A stretch of 14,684 nt of DNA from Roseobacter sp. (GCA_024636425.1 JAGXHB010000019.1:1-14684); one strand, 5' to 3'. Shown: positions 8,506 to 13,734, counted from the stretch's first letter. Translations and numbers: made by a program. The notes: generated by a model not told the origin, from the sequence alone.

Positions 8506-9494
8506 AGGGATAATCCTTTGACCATGGGCATGCCGACAGATCTGGCGTCAACGCTGCCCGCGGGCGCGTCGGTGCGGATCGCGACGCGCAGCTTGGCCGA
8601 CCGGCTGCGCGGATTTTCGTCCAGTTCCTGCGCATCGGGGCCAATCGCCTTGCGCTTTTCGACTTTGAACTGAGGGGCGTCCGTTTCGATCTGCGGCGCA
8701 AAGCGGTTGGCGTTGCCGCCTGCGTTGGCGCGATCGGTGAGGAACCGTTTGACCATGCGATCCTCGACCGAATGAAACGTCACGACGGCCAGCTGCCCGC
8801 CGGGCTTCAACGCGCGTTCCGCAGCCATCAGACCTTCAAAAAGCTCGCCATATTCATTGTTCACCGCGATGCGCAATGCCTGAAAGCTGCGGGTCGCGGG
8901 GTGGGACTGGCCGGGTTTGGAGCGGGGCAGACAGCCTTCGACCAGCCGGGCCAGTTCGAGCGTCGTCTTGATCGGGGCGTCGTCGCGTGCCCGCACGATG
9001 GCCTTGGCGATGCGGCGGCTGGCGCGTTCTTCGCCGAACTGGAACAGGATGCTGGCGATCACCTCTTCTTCGGCGTTGTTCACGATGTCCGCCGCCGATG
9101 GCCCTTCCTGGCTCATCCGCATATCAAGCGGCCCGTCACGCATGAAGGAAAAGCCGCGCTCGGCCAGATCAAGCTGCATCGACGACACGCCCAGATCCAG
9201 CACGATACCGTCAAGGTCTTGAGCATAGTCATCCATTTTGGAAAATACGCCGCGCTGCATGATGATTCTGTCGCCGTACTCCGCCGCCCAATCCTGCGCC
9301 ATCTCGAAGGCCAGCGGGTCACGGTCAACGGCAATCACCTGATCGGCCCCGGCTTCAAGCAGCCCACGGGTGTAGCCGCCTGCCCCGAAAGTCCCGTCCA
9401 GCCAGCGGCCTGCGACGGGGGCCACGGCGGCCAGCAAAGGGCGCAGCAGAACCGGAGTGTGAGGAGCAGAGGGGGAGAGAGGGGCGGCAGCCAT
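8502..9494 (-). CDS. rsmH: 16S rRNA (cytosine1402-N4)-methyltransferase RsmH (MraW)
   Basis: SAM-dependent enzyme that N4-methylates C1402 in the decoding centre of 16S rRNA. The 330 residues show HTPVLL (12-17), the SAM-binding DGTFGAGGYT (33-42), AVDRDP (55-60), DLGVSSMQLD (100-109), RGFSF and GPLDMRM (113-126), RIAVNNE (208-214), the catalytic-region block PGGQLAVVTFHSVEDR (231-246) and NPRSRSAKLR (294-303). I chose ATG 9494, five nt after the mraZ TAA, because HTPVLL sits near the N-terminus of homologues; an upstream in-frame ATG at 9566 would overlap mraZ by 67 nt. It ends in an ATGA overlap with ftsL. Confidence 0.97.
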   Translation of the reverse strand: MAAAPLSPSAPHTPVLLRPLLAAVAPVAGRWLDGTFGAGGYTRGLLEAGADQVIAVDRDPLAFEMAQDWAAEYGDRIIMQRGVFSKMDDYAQDLDGIVLDLGVSSMQLDLAERGFSFMRDGPLDMRMSQEGPSAADIVNNAEEEVIASILFQFGEERASRRIAKAIVRARDDAPIKTTLELARLVEGCLPRSKPGQSHPATRSFQALRIAVNNEYGELFEGLMAAERALKPGGQLAVVTFHSVEDRMVKRFLTDRANAGGNANRFAPQIETDAPQFKVEKRKAIGPDAQELDENPRSRSAKLRVAIRTDAPAGSVDARSVGMPMVKGLSL

Positions 9495-9499
9495 TTCGC

Positions 9500-10003
9500 T
9501 TATTCCCCCGGCTTGCCGTCCAGGAAGATCAGCGGATCGAAGTCTTCGGGCAGATCGTCCAGCCATTCTTCTTCGCGCGCCTTTTCCTCGGTCTCGTAGG
9601 TTTCGGGCTTCCAGATCTGGAACGTGTCACCAGCGGCGATAAAGAACGCTTCGCCGTCGAGATCAATCTTGCTGCGCAGCTTGGCGGGCAGGACCAGACG
9701 GCCGGTTTCATCTACGGACGTGGGGAAGGATTGCCCGTGGAACAGGCGTTGCAGCATCTTGCGTTCCATCGACCCGCGCGGCAGCGCGTCGATCTTGCTG
9801 TCTACTTCGTCGATGGCGTCCATCGTGTAGCATTCAAGAAAGTTGCGGCGGCTGTCGCCATAGACGATCACCAGTTCGGGCGTGCCGCCGTTCTGCCAAT
9901 TCGGATCACCGGCTTCCAACACACGACGAAAAGAGGCTGGGATAGACACCCGCCCCTTATTGTCGACCTTGTGTTGGCTTTCGCCTCTGAACCTTCGGCT
10001 CAC
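9500..10003 (-). CDS. mraZ: Transcriptional regulator / dcw cluster protein MraZ
   Basis: DNA-binding regulator of the dcw cluster. The 167-residue protein has the MraZ tandem AbrB-like fold, with the two signature D-x-x-x-R loops visible: DNKGRVSIPA (14-23) and DETGRLVLPA (98-107). The acidic C-terminal tail (about 139-155) extends beyond the second domain. In Escherichia coli and Mollicutes, MraZ binds direct repeats upstream of its own gene and controls the cluster; TGGGN repeats with 10-nt period occur upstream here. The start is GTG 10003, with AGGGA (10015-10011) seven nt upstream; the protein then begins MSRRFRGE. An open frame extends upstream to 10105 but has no family similarity. 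Confidence 0.96.
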   Translation of the reverse strand: MSRRFRGESQHKVDNKGRVSIPASFRRVLEAGDPNWQNGGTPELVIVYGDSRRNFLECYTMDAIDEVDSKIDALPRGSMERKMLQRLFHGQSFPTSVDETGRLVLPAKLRSKIDLDGEAFFIAAGDTFQIWKPETYETEEKAREEEWLDDLPEDFDPLIFLDGKPGE

Positions 10004-10010
10004 GTGTCTG

Positions 10011-10015
10011 TCCCT
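10011..10015 (-). promoter_or_regulatory. Ribosome binding site of mraZ
   Basis: AGGGA on the minus strand lies 7 nt before the GTG start at 10003 and supports this non-ATG start. Confidence 0.65.
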
Positions 10016-10078
10016 GCCTCGTGACGCCTGATGCGCGCCTTTAATTTCATCTCCCCGGTGGTGCCCGACATTTGATGT

Positions 10079-10120
10079 AAAAACGGCGGGTTGATCTGCT
10101 GCCACTGATCAACCCGCCGC
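10079..10120 (-). terminator. Strong intrinsic terminator in the mraZ leader
   Basis: A perfect 13-bp inverted repeat (CGGCGGGTTGATC at 10085-10097, GATCAACCCGCCG at 10108-10120) with a 10-nt loop. On the minus strand it is followed immediately by TTTTTT (10084-10079). It lies 76 nt upstream of the mraZ start in the direction of mraZ transcription, so it must be read through or avoided for dcw expression from an upstream promoter. This is the feature that defines the 3' end of an UpsM-like RNA. Confidence 0.88.
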
Positions 10121-10290
10121 CCGTCCCGCACTTGCGGATAAGTCCGACTGCGCGCGCCACCTGGGGGGATGTCTGCTCGCTCGCGCGCCGGATCTCTTGG
10201 TCTGATGAAAGCGAGGTGCCTGTATGAACCTGCTAGAGTTTTATTTGGTCTTTGGGGTCGTTTGGTGCCCCGTGTCTCGTTCTCATCCGA
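10079..10290 (-). ncRNA. upsM: UpsM-like leader sRNA upstream of mraZ
   Basis: In Rhodobacter sphaeroides the dcw cluster has a long 5' leader from which the abundant sRNA UpsM (about 206 nt) arises by partial termination ahead of mraZ. Here the same place holds a perfect intrinsic terminator (10079-10120) 76 nt before mraZ, preceded by about 200 nt with no credible ORF but several stem-forming segments, such as CCGCA-AG-TGCGG (10138-10127) and GC-rich CGCGCG tracts near 10150-10185. The 3' end is seen directly. The 5' end near 10290 is inferred from the UpsM length and from the TGGG repeats at 10296-10320, which would then overlap the promoter. No -35/-10 pair could be fixed. I identify it by position and architecture, not by sequence alignment. 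Confidence 0.6.
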
Positions 10291-10295
10291 TGCAC

Positions 10296-10321
10296 TAGGG
10301 ATGCCATGGGAATGCATGGGC
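10296..10321. promoter_or_regulatory. Candidate MraZ operator: three GGG repeats with 10-nt period
   Basis: Three direct repeats on the + strand: TAGGGATGCC, ATGGGAATGC and ATGGGCGTCT, starting at 10296, 10306 and 10316. Two contain the exact TGGGN core known for MraZ binding in Escherichia coli, with the characteristic 5-nt spacer; the third has AGGGA. The site lies just upstream of the inferred start of the mraZ leader RNA, where autorepression would be effective. The TGGG strand is opposite to mraZ here, which is a caveat. Confidence 0.45.
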
Positions 10322-10520
10322 GTCTACATATTTTTTCACAAAAACACACAGGATTTGGTTTTCCACAGGATGGAAAAACTAGATGTGGGATCGTATTTCA
10401 CCAAAAATTTACTCTATTGTGTAAAAATAGAGGAATTGGACACCAGATATAGACAGATCTCAAAGAGGCCTAAAATTCCCACCAATTCCCAAAAAAATTA
10501 GACCACAGAGTTATCCACAA
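10320..10520. promoter_or_regulatory. AT-rich island with DnaA-box-like sites
   Basis: A strikingly AT-rich stretch in a GC-rich genome, without a credible gene. It contains a perfect DnaA box TTATCCACA (10511-10519) and three further 9-mers matching TTWTNCACA: TTTTTCACA (10332-10340), TTTTCCACA (10359-10367) and, on the minus strand, TTTTACACA (10426-10418). It also has two inverted repeats, TTTTCCA-N5-TGGAAAA (10359-10377) and CTCTATT-N7-AATAGAG (10412-10432). Candidate roles are a DnaA-controlled promoter region for the dcw cluster or a replication origin element. The hemE-side origin known for other alphaproteobacteria argues against assuming the main oriC here. Confidence 0.45.
10477..10491 (-). 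promoter_or_regulatory. Second candidate MraZ-type repeat pair
   Basis: Minus strand TGGGA-ATTGG-TGGGA: two identical TGGGN cores 10 nt apart, in mraZ orientation. A related but degenerate group (TGGGA, CGGGA, TGGGA; starts 12 and 10 nt apart) lies at 10656-10682 on the same strand. Either could serve a more distal dcw promoter. Confidence 0.35.
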
Positions 10521-10566
10521 CCTATGTTCTTGCCTTGTTCCACAGACCACCTGATGAAATCAACCG

Positions 10567-10621
10567 GATTCAAGGGCAGTTCCACGAATGTGAGCTTGAA
10601 TCGGCTGATTTTGGCCGAATC
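10567..10621. promoter_or_regulatory. Cluster of three GANTC (CcrM) sites and a short hairpin
   Basis: GATTC at 10567 and GAATC at 10598 and 10617, three GANTC sites within 55 bp. CcrM methylates GANTC in alphaproteobacteria, and such sites mark cell-cycle-controlled promoters. The last site lies in the perfect stem-loop GGCCGAA-TCAC-TTCGGCC (10613-10630). The sites stand next to the DnaA-box island. Confidence 0.4.
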
Positions 10622-10772
10622 ACTTCGGCCGCTACTTTGCGGCTGACGCGGCATGTCCCATCAATTCCCGTAGGATTTCCCATAGCGACCCAGTCCGCAG
10701 GGCTGAGACTGGTAAACGGCCTGTGCCGCATGTCAGCCCATCTCAGACCGCCCGCTTGATAGGGAAAGAAGC

Positions 10773-10931
10773 GTGCGCGACCCTGATACCCCCTACACCG
10801 CAAGCCCTTTCGGACCGGCGGCAAGGCCGAAGCTCCCGATCAAGCACGAGCTGGAGGCCAGGGTCGCCGCAATCGAAGGCGAGGCCCTACGCTACGCATA
10901 CAACCCGTCTTCGCTTACAAGGGTGGCGACC
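10773..10931 (+). pseudogene. Possible gene remnant or unrecognised small ORF
   Basis: From GTG 10773, with AGGGA seven nt upstream (10761-10765), a + strand frame begins MRDPDTPYTASPFGPAARPK and continues with KHELEARVAAIEGEALRYAY. It has high GC at third codon positions and no proline/arginine-rich shadow look. It does not stop before running antisense into mrp (next stop 11255), where it looks like an ordinary shadow frame. I do not recognise the family. Possibilities are the 5' remnant of a gene whose rest was lost at the mrp junction, or chance. No function is proposed. Confidence 0.2.
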
Positions 10932-12002
10932 TCAGGCCATGCCGCCCTTGATCAACCCTTCGGCGATGCGGGCATAGGCTTGGGCCATAGGGCTGTCACC
11001 GACAGCGACAGGGGTGCCGGCGTCACCGGCAAGCCGCGTCTCCAGATCGATCGGAAGACTGCCCAACAACGGGACGCCCATCTTCTCGGCCTCGGCAGCG
11101 ACGCCGCCATGGCCGAAGATCTGGTGCTCGGACCCGCAATCAGGGCAGACGAACATCGACATATTCTCGATCAGACCCAGCACGGGGGTTTTCAGCGTGT
11201 TGAACATGTCTATGGCCTTGCGCGCGTCAATCAACGCCACATCCTGCGGCGTTGAGACGACAATGGCACCCGACAATTCAGACTTGGTGCATAGTGTCAG
11301 CTGCACATCGCCGGTGCCGGGCGGCAGATCGACCAGCAGCACGTCAAGCTCGCCCCATTCGACCTGCCCCAGCATCTGCTGCAGCGCCCCCATCAGCATG
11401 GGACCGCGCCAGACGACGGCCTTGCCTTCTTCCATCATGAAACCGATCGACATCAATGTGACGCCATGCGCCTGCAAAGGGATGATCGTTTTGCCGTCAG
11501 GAGAGGCGGGGCGCTTGTTCACACCCATCATGCGCGGCTGGCTGGGGCCATAGATATCGGCGTCCAGCAGCCCCACCTTGCGCCCTGCCCGCGCCAGCGC
11601 CACGGCGAGATTGGAACTGACGGTGGATTTGCCCACGCCGCCCTTGCCCGAGCCGATGGCCAGAATACGCTGCACACCCGCCGGTTTCGTCGGGCCGTCC
11701 TGCGGCTTGGGATGCCCTCCGATCTTGAGGCTGGGGGCCGCGGGTTTGGCGGCCGGGCCATGCGCTGTCAGAGCGACCGTCACCGTCTCCACCCCGTCGA
11801 GCGCGCGCACCACCTGTTCGGCAGCGTCCCGCAAGGGGGCCATCTGAGCGGCGACCTGGGCATTGGGCGCTTCGATCACAAACCGCACCGTCGTGCCATC
11901 AACGCTGAGCGCACGAATCAAATCATGGTCGAGGATGGATTTCCCGTCAGGAAGCTGCACGCGGGCAAGGGCAGATTCGACTTTGGCTTTGGTGATCGTC
12001 AT
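10932..12002 (-). CDS. mrp: Mrp/ApbC (NBP35-like) iron-sulfur cluster carrier ATPase
   Basis: Cytosolic P-loop ATPase thought to bind and deliver Fe-S clusters to apoproteins. The 356 residues comprise an N-terminal MIP18/DUF59 domain (about 1-80), a Pro/Lys/Ala-rich linker (82-110), and the Mrp ATPase domain with the deviant Walker A GKGGVGKST (119-127), DADIYGPS (147-154), DLPPGTGD (225-232) and the cluster-binding CPDCG (Cys286, Cys289). I chose ATG 12002 because AAGGA lies 7 nt upstream and the protein then begins MTITKAKVESALARV, as family members do; the in-frame ATG 12035 has no such site. It is monocistronic in view, with about 150 nt of non-coding DNA upstream. I see no clear terminator after its stop. 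Confidence 0.96.
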   Translation of the reverse strand: MTITKAKVESALARVQLPDGKSILDHDLIRALSVDGTTVRFVIEAPNAQVAAQMAPLRDAAEQVVRALDGVETVTVALTAHGPAAKPAAPSLKIGGHPKPQDGPTKPAGVQRILAIGSGKGGVGKSTVSSNLAVALARAGRKVGLLDADIYGPSQPRMMGVNKRPASPDGKTIIPLQAHGVTLMSIGFMMEEGKAVVWRGPMLMGALQQMLGQVEWGELDVLLVDLPPGTGDVQLTLCTKSELSGAIVVSTPQDVALIDARKAIDMFNTLKTPVLGLIENMSMFVCPDCGSEHQIFGHGGVAAEAEKMGVPLLGSLPIDLETRLAGDAGTPVAVGDSPMAQAYARIAEGLIKGGMA

Positions 12003-12153
12003 GCCGTGTTCCTTTATATCGTTACTTTGTGACATGGCATGTTCAGCAAAATCCGCAAGGGGGCCGTGAATCCGGCTGTTTCGTCAATATGCTGCGCAAT
12101 CGGGTGGCATTGGAGGAAAAACCTGCACAAAATTTGACCAAATGATCCATGTT

Positions 12154-12205
12154 TTTGCTGCATGGCAGCATTGCACAAAGAATGGATTGTGCAGATGCAG
12201 CAATT
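12154..12205 (+). repeat. Duplicated regulatory block, copy 1, with CTGC-N3-GCAG palindrome
   Basis: A 52-bp block repeated 224 bp downstream. It starts TTTGCTGCAT, contains the palindrome TGCTGC-ATG-GCAGCA (12156-12170) and ends with ATTGTGCAGATGCAGCAATT (12186-12205), identical in both copies. TTGCTGCAT (12155-12163) and ATGCAGCAA (12195-12203) also form a 9-bp inverted repeat around the block. CTGC-N3-GCAG matches the site described for the PHB-responsive repressor PhaR in Paracoccus and Rhodobacter. The block precedes the first hairpin sRNA. Confidence 0.65.
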
Positions 12206-12219
12206 AGGTCAAAAAGGTC

Positions 12220-12337
12220 TCAGGACAGCGCAAGTCGCTGGCCAAACAAAAGACCAGACGCATCCATCCTCCTCCCGGATGTTTCTGTTTTAGGCGACGG
12301 CACCCTCCTCCTCCCTGGTGTCGTCGCCATTTTTTTT
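12220..12337 (+). ncRNA. Two-hairpin sRNA with anti-SD-like CCUCCUCCC loops (cuckoo/CcsR type), upstream copy
   Basis: The segment contains CAGCG-CAAGT-CGCTG (12226-12240), then a stem CATCC/GGATG with loop ATCCTCCTCCC (12261-12281), then a 12-bp stem GGCGACGGCACC/GGTGTCGTCGCC (12293-12328, one G-U pair) with loop CTCCTCCTCCCT. The last stem is followed by an A and eight T, a textbook terminator. Two successive hairpins each exposing CCUCCUCCC are the hallmark of the alphaproteobacterial CcsR/cuckoo sRNAs, which are stress-induced in Rhodobacter sphaeroides and proposed to act through C-rich loops on purine-rich or SD-like mRNA sites. The 5' end is an estimate; copy 1 of the duplicated block lies just upstream. 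Confidence 0.75.
12293..12337 (+). terminator. Intrinsic terminator of the upstream sRNA
   Basis: A 12-bp stem (12293-12304 with 12317-12328) is followed by A and T8 (12330-12337) on the + strand. It separates the first sRNA from the second promoter block, so the DUF1127 gene needs its own promoter. Confidence 0.9.
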
Positions 12338-12377
12338 GCCAAATACATCAGGACGTTACGTCAACTTCACCCTTGCA

Positions 12378-12428
12378 TTTGCTGCATAGCAGCATTGACG
12401 ATCTGTCTATTGTGCAGATGCAGCAATT
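12378..12428 (+). repeat. Duplicated regulatory block, copy 2, upstream of the DUF1127 gene
   Basis: The block has TTTGCTGCAT, palindrome TGCTGC-ATA-GCAGCA (12380-12394) and the identical 20-bp end at 12409-12428, with the same 31-32 nt spacing between conserved ends as copy 1. The inner part differs: TTGACGATCTGTCTATTG here against TTGCACAAAGAATGGATTG. It is 52 nt before the DUF1127 start. TTGTGC (12411-12416) and TAAATA (12432-12437), 15 nt apart, are a weak promoter candidate. The palindrome again fits a PhaR-like CTGC-N3-GCAG operator. Confidence 0.65.
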
Positions 12429-12480
12429 CCCTAAATACTGTACACAACACGAACGAACAGAAACTGACCGAGGTGCTGAC

Positions 12481-12693
12481 ATGGCATATGTAAACGCAAC
12501 CAACACTCCATCCTTTGCAGACCGCTTCGCAGCTCTGCTGTCCGGACTTGAGACACGCCGCAAGCAGCGCAGCATCTACCGTTCGACATTCAACGAGCTG
12601 AGCAGGCTGTCGAACCGCGAATTGGCCGATCTTGGCATGGGTCGTTCGCAAATCCGCAGCATCGCGCTGGAAACAGCCCGCAACGCTGGCTAA
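12481..12693 (+). CDS. Small DUF1127 protein
   Basis: A 70-residue basic protein starting at ATG 12481, with GAGG seven nt upstream. The C-terminal half ELSRLSNRELADLGMGRSQI (39-58) is the DUF1127 signature; the N-terminal half (FADRFAALLSGLETRRKQR, 12-30) is amphipathic and arginine-rich. In Rhodobacter sphaeroides a DUF1127 protein (RSP_6037, CcaF1) is encoded directly upstream of the sRNAs CcsR1-4, co-transcribed with them, stress-induced, and reported to influence RNA maturation and turnover. The identical arrangement here (hairpins with CCUCC loops start 18 nt after the stop) makes this the likely counterpart. DUF1127 paralogues are numerous in this family, so orthology is inferred from context. 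Confidence 0.92.
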   Translation: MAYVNATNTPSFADRFAALLSGLETRRKQRSIYRSTFNELSRLSNRELADLGMGRSQIRSIALETARNAG

Positions 12694-12704
12694 AGAAATT
12701 ACGG

Positions 12705-12776
12705 ATCGGGCACACACATCCTCCCTGTTGTGTGTCTGACGGGGGCCTGCGGTTTCCTCCTCCTCCCTGAAACCAA
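12705..12776 (+). ncRNA. CcsR/cuckoo-type sRNA unit downstream of the DUF1127 gene, first hairpin pair
   Basis: Two stem-loops follow the DUF1127 stop: ACACACA/TGTGTGT with loop TCCTCCCTGT (12712-12735), and GGTTTC/GAAACC with loop CTCCTCCTCCCT (12751-12774). The second loop is identical to that in the terminator hairpin of the upstream sRNA at 12305-12316, although the stems differ, so the loop and not the stem is conserved. There is no T-tract, so the unit is probably processed from a longer transcript starting upstream of the DUF1127 gene. Confidence 0.72.
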
Positions 12777-12782
12777 CGGCCT

Positions 12783-12873
12783 TCACAAACGTCTCCTTCC
12801 CCCTTTCCTCCCGATTGGATTGGAGACGTCGAAAAAGACGGCGGTGCTTTCCTCCCAAAGCACCGCCGTTCTT
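12783..12873 (+). ncRNA. CcsR/cuckoo-type sRNA unit, second hairpin pair with terminator
   Basis: First stem ACGTCTCC/GGAGACGT (12789-12796 with 12822-12829) has a 25-nt loop rich in CCCCC and CCTCCC. The second is a 13-bp stem (12838-12850 with 12857-12869) and has loop CCTCCC (12851-12856). The second hairpin closes the transcript, although its T-run (TTCTTG) is weak on this strand. With the preceding pair this gives four C-rich loops after the DUF1127 gene, matching the number of CcsR units in Rhodobacter sphaeroides, where four sRNAs follow RSP_6037. Confidence 0.68.
12831..12873. terminator. Bidirectional terminator between the sRNA cluster and the cytochrome b561 gene
   Basis: The 13-bp stem at 12838-12869 is followed on the minus strand by CTTTTT (12837-12832), an efficient-looking intrinsic terminator for the cytochrome b561 transcript, whose stop is about 120 nt upstream. 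On the + strand it ends the sRNA transcript with a weaker T-run. Confidence 0.75.
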
Positions 12874-12990
12874 GATTCAATCGCCCTTATCCCCGCCTTC
12901 CCAAACGCCCCGACCCCAAGGGAATGGCAGCTTGTCCGGTTGATGAGCACAGGCATGCTGTGGGTATTTTCAGAATAGCCGCCCTGAAGC

Positions 12991-13530
12991 TCAGCCCGCG
13001 ATACGCCTGAGCGTATCATCGCGCCGGATCAGATGGTGCCAGACGGTTGCCATGGCGATATGTCCGATGATCATAAGCGCCAGAATCCACCCCAGTTCAC
13101 CGTGCCACTCTCCGAAGCTGCTGAGCCACGCGATTTCGACCTCGCGGGCGGGAAAAATCTGGATGCCAAGATAGCTGAACCCGCGCGTGCCCCCTGCGGC
13201 GGACAGCAGCTTCAGGGTCGGCACGATCACCATCAGCAGATAAAGCGCAATATGCCCCAGCTTCGCGGCCTGGCCCATTCTCCCGGAATGCGGTGGCCGC
13301 CGCGAAATATTCGCCAAGCCCCAAACGCCGCGCAACAGGACCAGCAGGAAAAGCGTTGTGCCCAGTGTCGTATGGTAGCTCCAAAGCGTTTCACGCACGG
13401 CGTTTTCCCGATCAAGCCCCCACCGCGCTGCTGCGGATAGAAACTGTGCGGCAAGCAAGGTTGCCATTCCCCAATGAAACACGCGGCTGACAAGGCCGTA
13501 GCGATCGGGGCTGTCTGATAAATGTGCCAT
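12991..13530 (-). CDS. Cytochrome b561 (CybB-like, di-heme membrane protein)
   Basis: A 179-residue inner-membrane protein with four hydrophobic segments (about 18-34, 54-72, 92-110, 146-164). The four heme-ligand histidines of the bacterial b561 family are all present: His19 (RVFHWG), His53 (SYHTTLG), His143 (EWHGELG) and His157 (IIGHIAM). Their spacing (34, 90, 14) matches that I recall for Escherichia coli CybB, giving two b hemes. The family moves electrons from quinol to superoxide or other acceptors, or serves as the membrane partner of periplasmic oxidoreductases; the partner here is unknown. It starts at ATG 13530 with GGAAA about nine nt upstream. It stands alone between the convergent sRNA locus and uvrD. 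Confidence 0.92.
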   Translation of the reverse strand: MAHLSDSPDRYGLVSRVFHWGMATLLAAQFLSAAARWGLDRENAVRETLWSYHTTLGTTLFLLVLLRGVWGLANISRRPPHSGRMGQAAKLGHIALYLLMVIVPTLKLLSAAGGTRGFSYLGIQIFPAREVEIAWLSSFGEWHGELGWILALMIIGHIAMATVWHHLIRRDDTLRRIAG

Positions 13531-13690
13531 AATGGTTTTCCGCTTGAAATATACTCACGACCTTAACGGTTCAGGCTGGTAATTCCGTCGTGGAAAATGT
13601 CATCAGCCGGCCCGATCCGGCTTTACAGTAGAACGGAGGATATTTTCTTCAAAGCAACCTTCATGGTCTACACGAGAATGTCAGATGCGG

Positions 13691-13734
13691 AAAAACGGCG
13701 CGATCCCGTCTTGGCAACGTCGCGCAGACGCGCC
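13691..13734 (-). terminator. Possible terminator of uvrD
   Basis: On the minus strand, GGCGCG (13734-13729, including the last base of the TAG stop) can pair with CGCGCC (13702-13697), followed by GTTTTT (13696-13691). The 26-nt intervening loop contains further GC pairing. Placement directly after the stop and the T5 run support it; the long loop weakens it. Confidence 0.4.

Noticed and set aside
10169..10501. + strand open frame of 110 codons across the UpsM-like leader and AT-rich island
   Set aside because: Composition changes abruptly in the middle, no ribosome site, and the region is better explained by regulatory DNA.
10320..10520. Calling this the chromosomal oriC
   Set aside because: DnaA boxes alone are not enough; flanking mrp and uvrD run towards the site, and the known alphaproteobacterial origin lies near hemE. 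Kept as a candidate regulatory or origin-like island only.
10079..10600. RNase P RNA (rnpB) upstream of mraZ
   Set aside because: I looked for the conserved GAGGAAAGTCC and ACAGAAA blocks on both strands and did not see them.
10004..10931. tRNA genes in the long intergenic region
   Set aside because: No GGTTCRA T-arm with a matching acceptor stem is visible.
12154..12428. CRISPR array
   Set aside because: Only two repeat copies, 224 bp apart, with a terminator between them.
12149..12493. + strand open frame of 114 codons covering the first sRNA and both repeat blocks
   Set aside because: It runs through a strong intrinsic terminator and two repeat blocks, lacks a placed ribosome site, and overlaps the start of the DUF1127 gene.
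13605..13622. Stem-loop AGCCGG-CCCGAT-CCGGCT upstream of the cytochrome b561 gene as a terminator
   Set aside because: No T-tract on either strand beyond two or three T, so I do not call it a terminator; the 13531-13690 stretch otherwise shows nothing definite.
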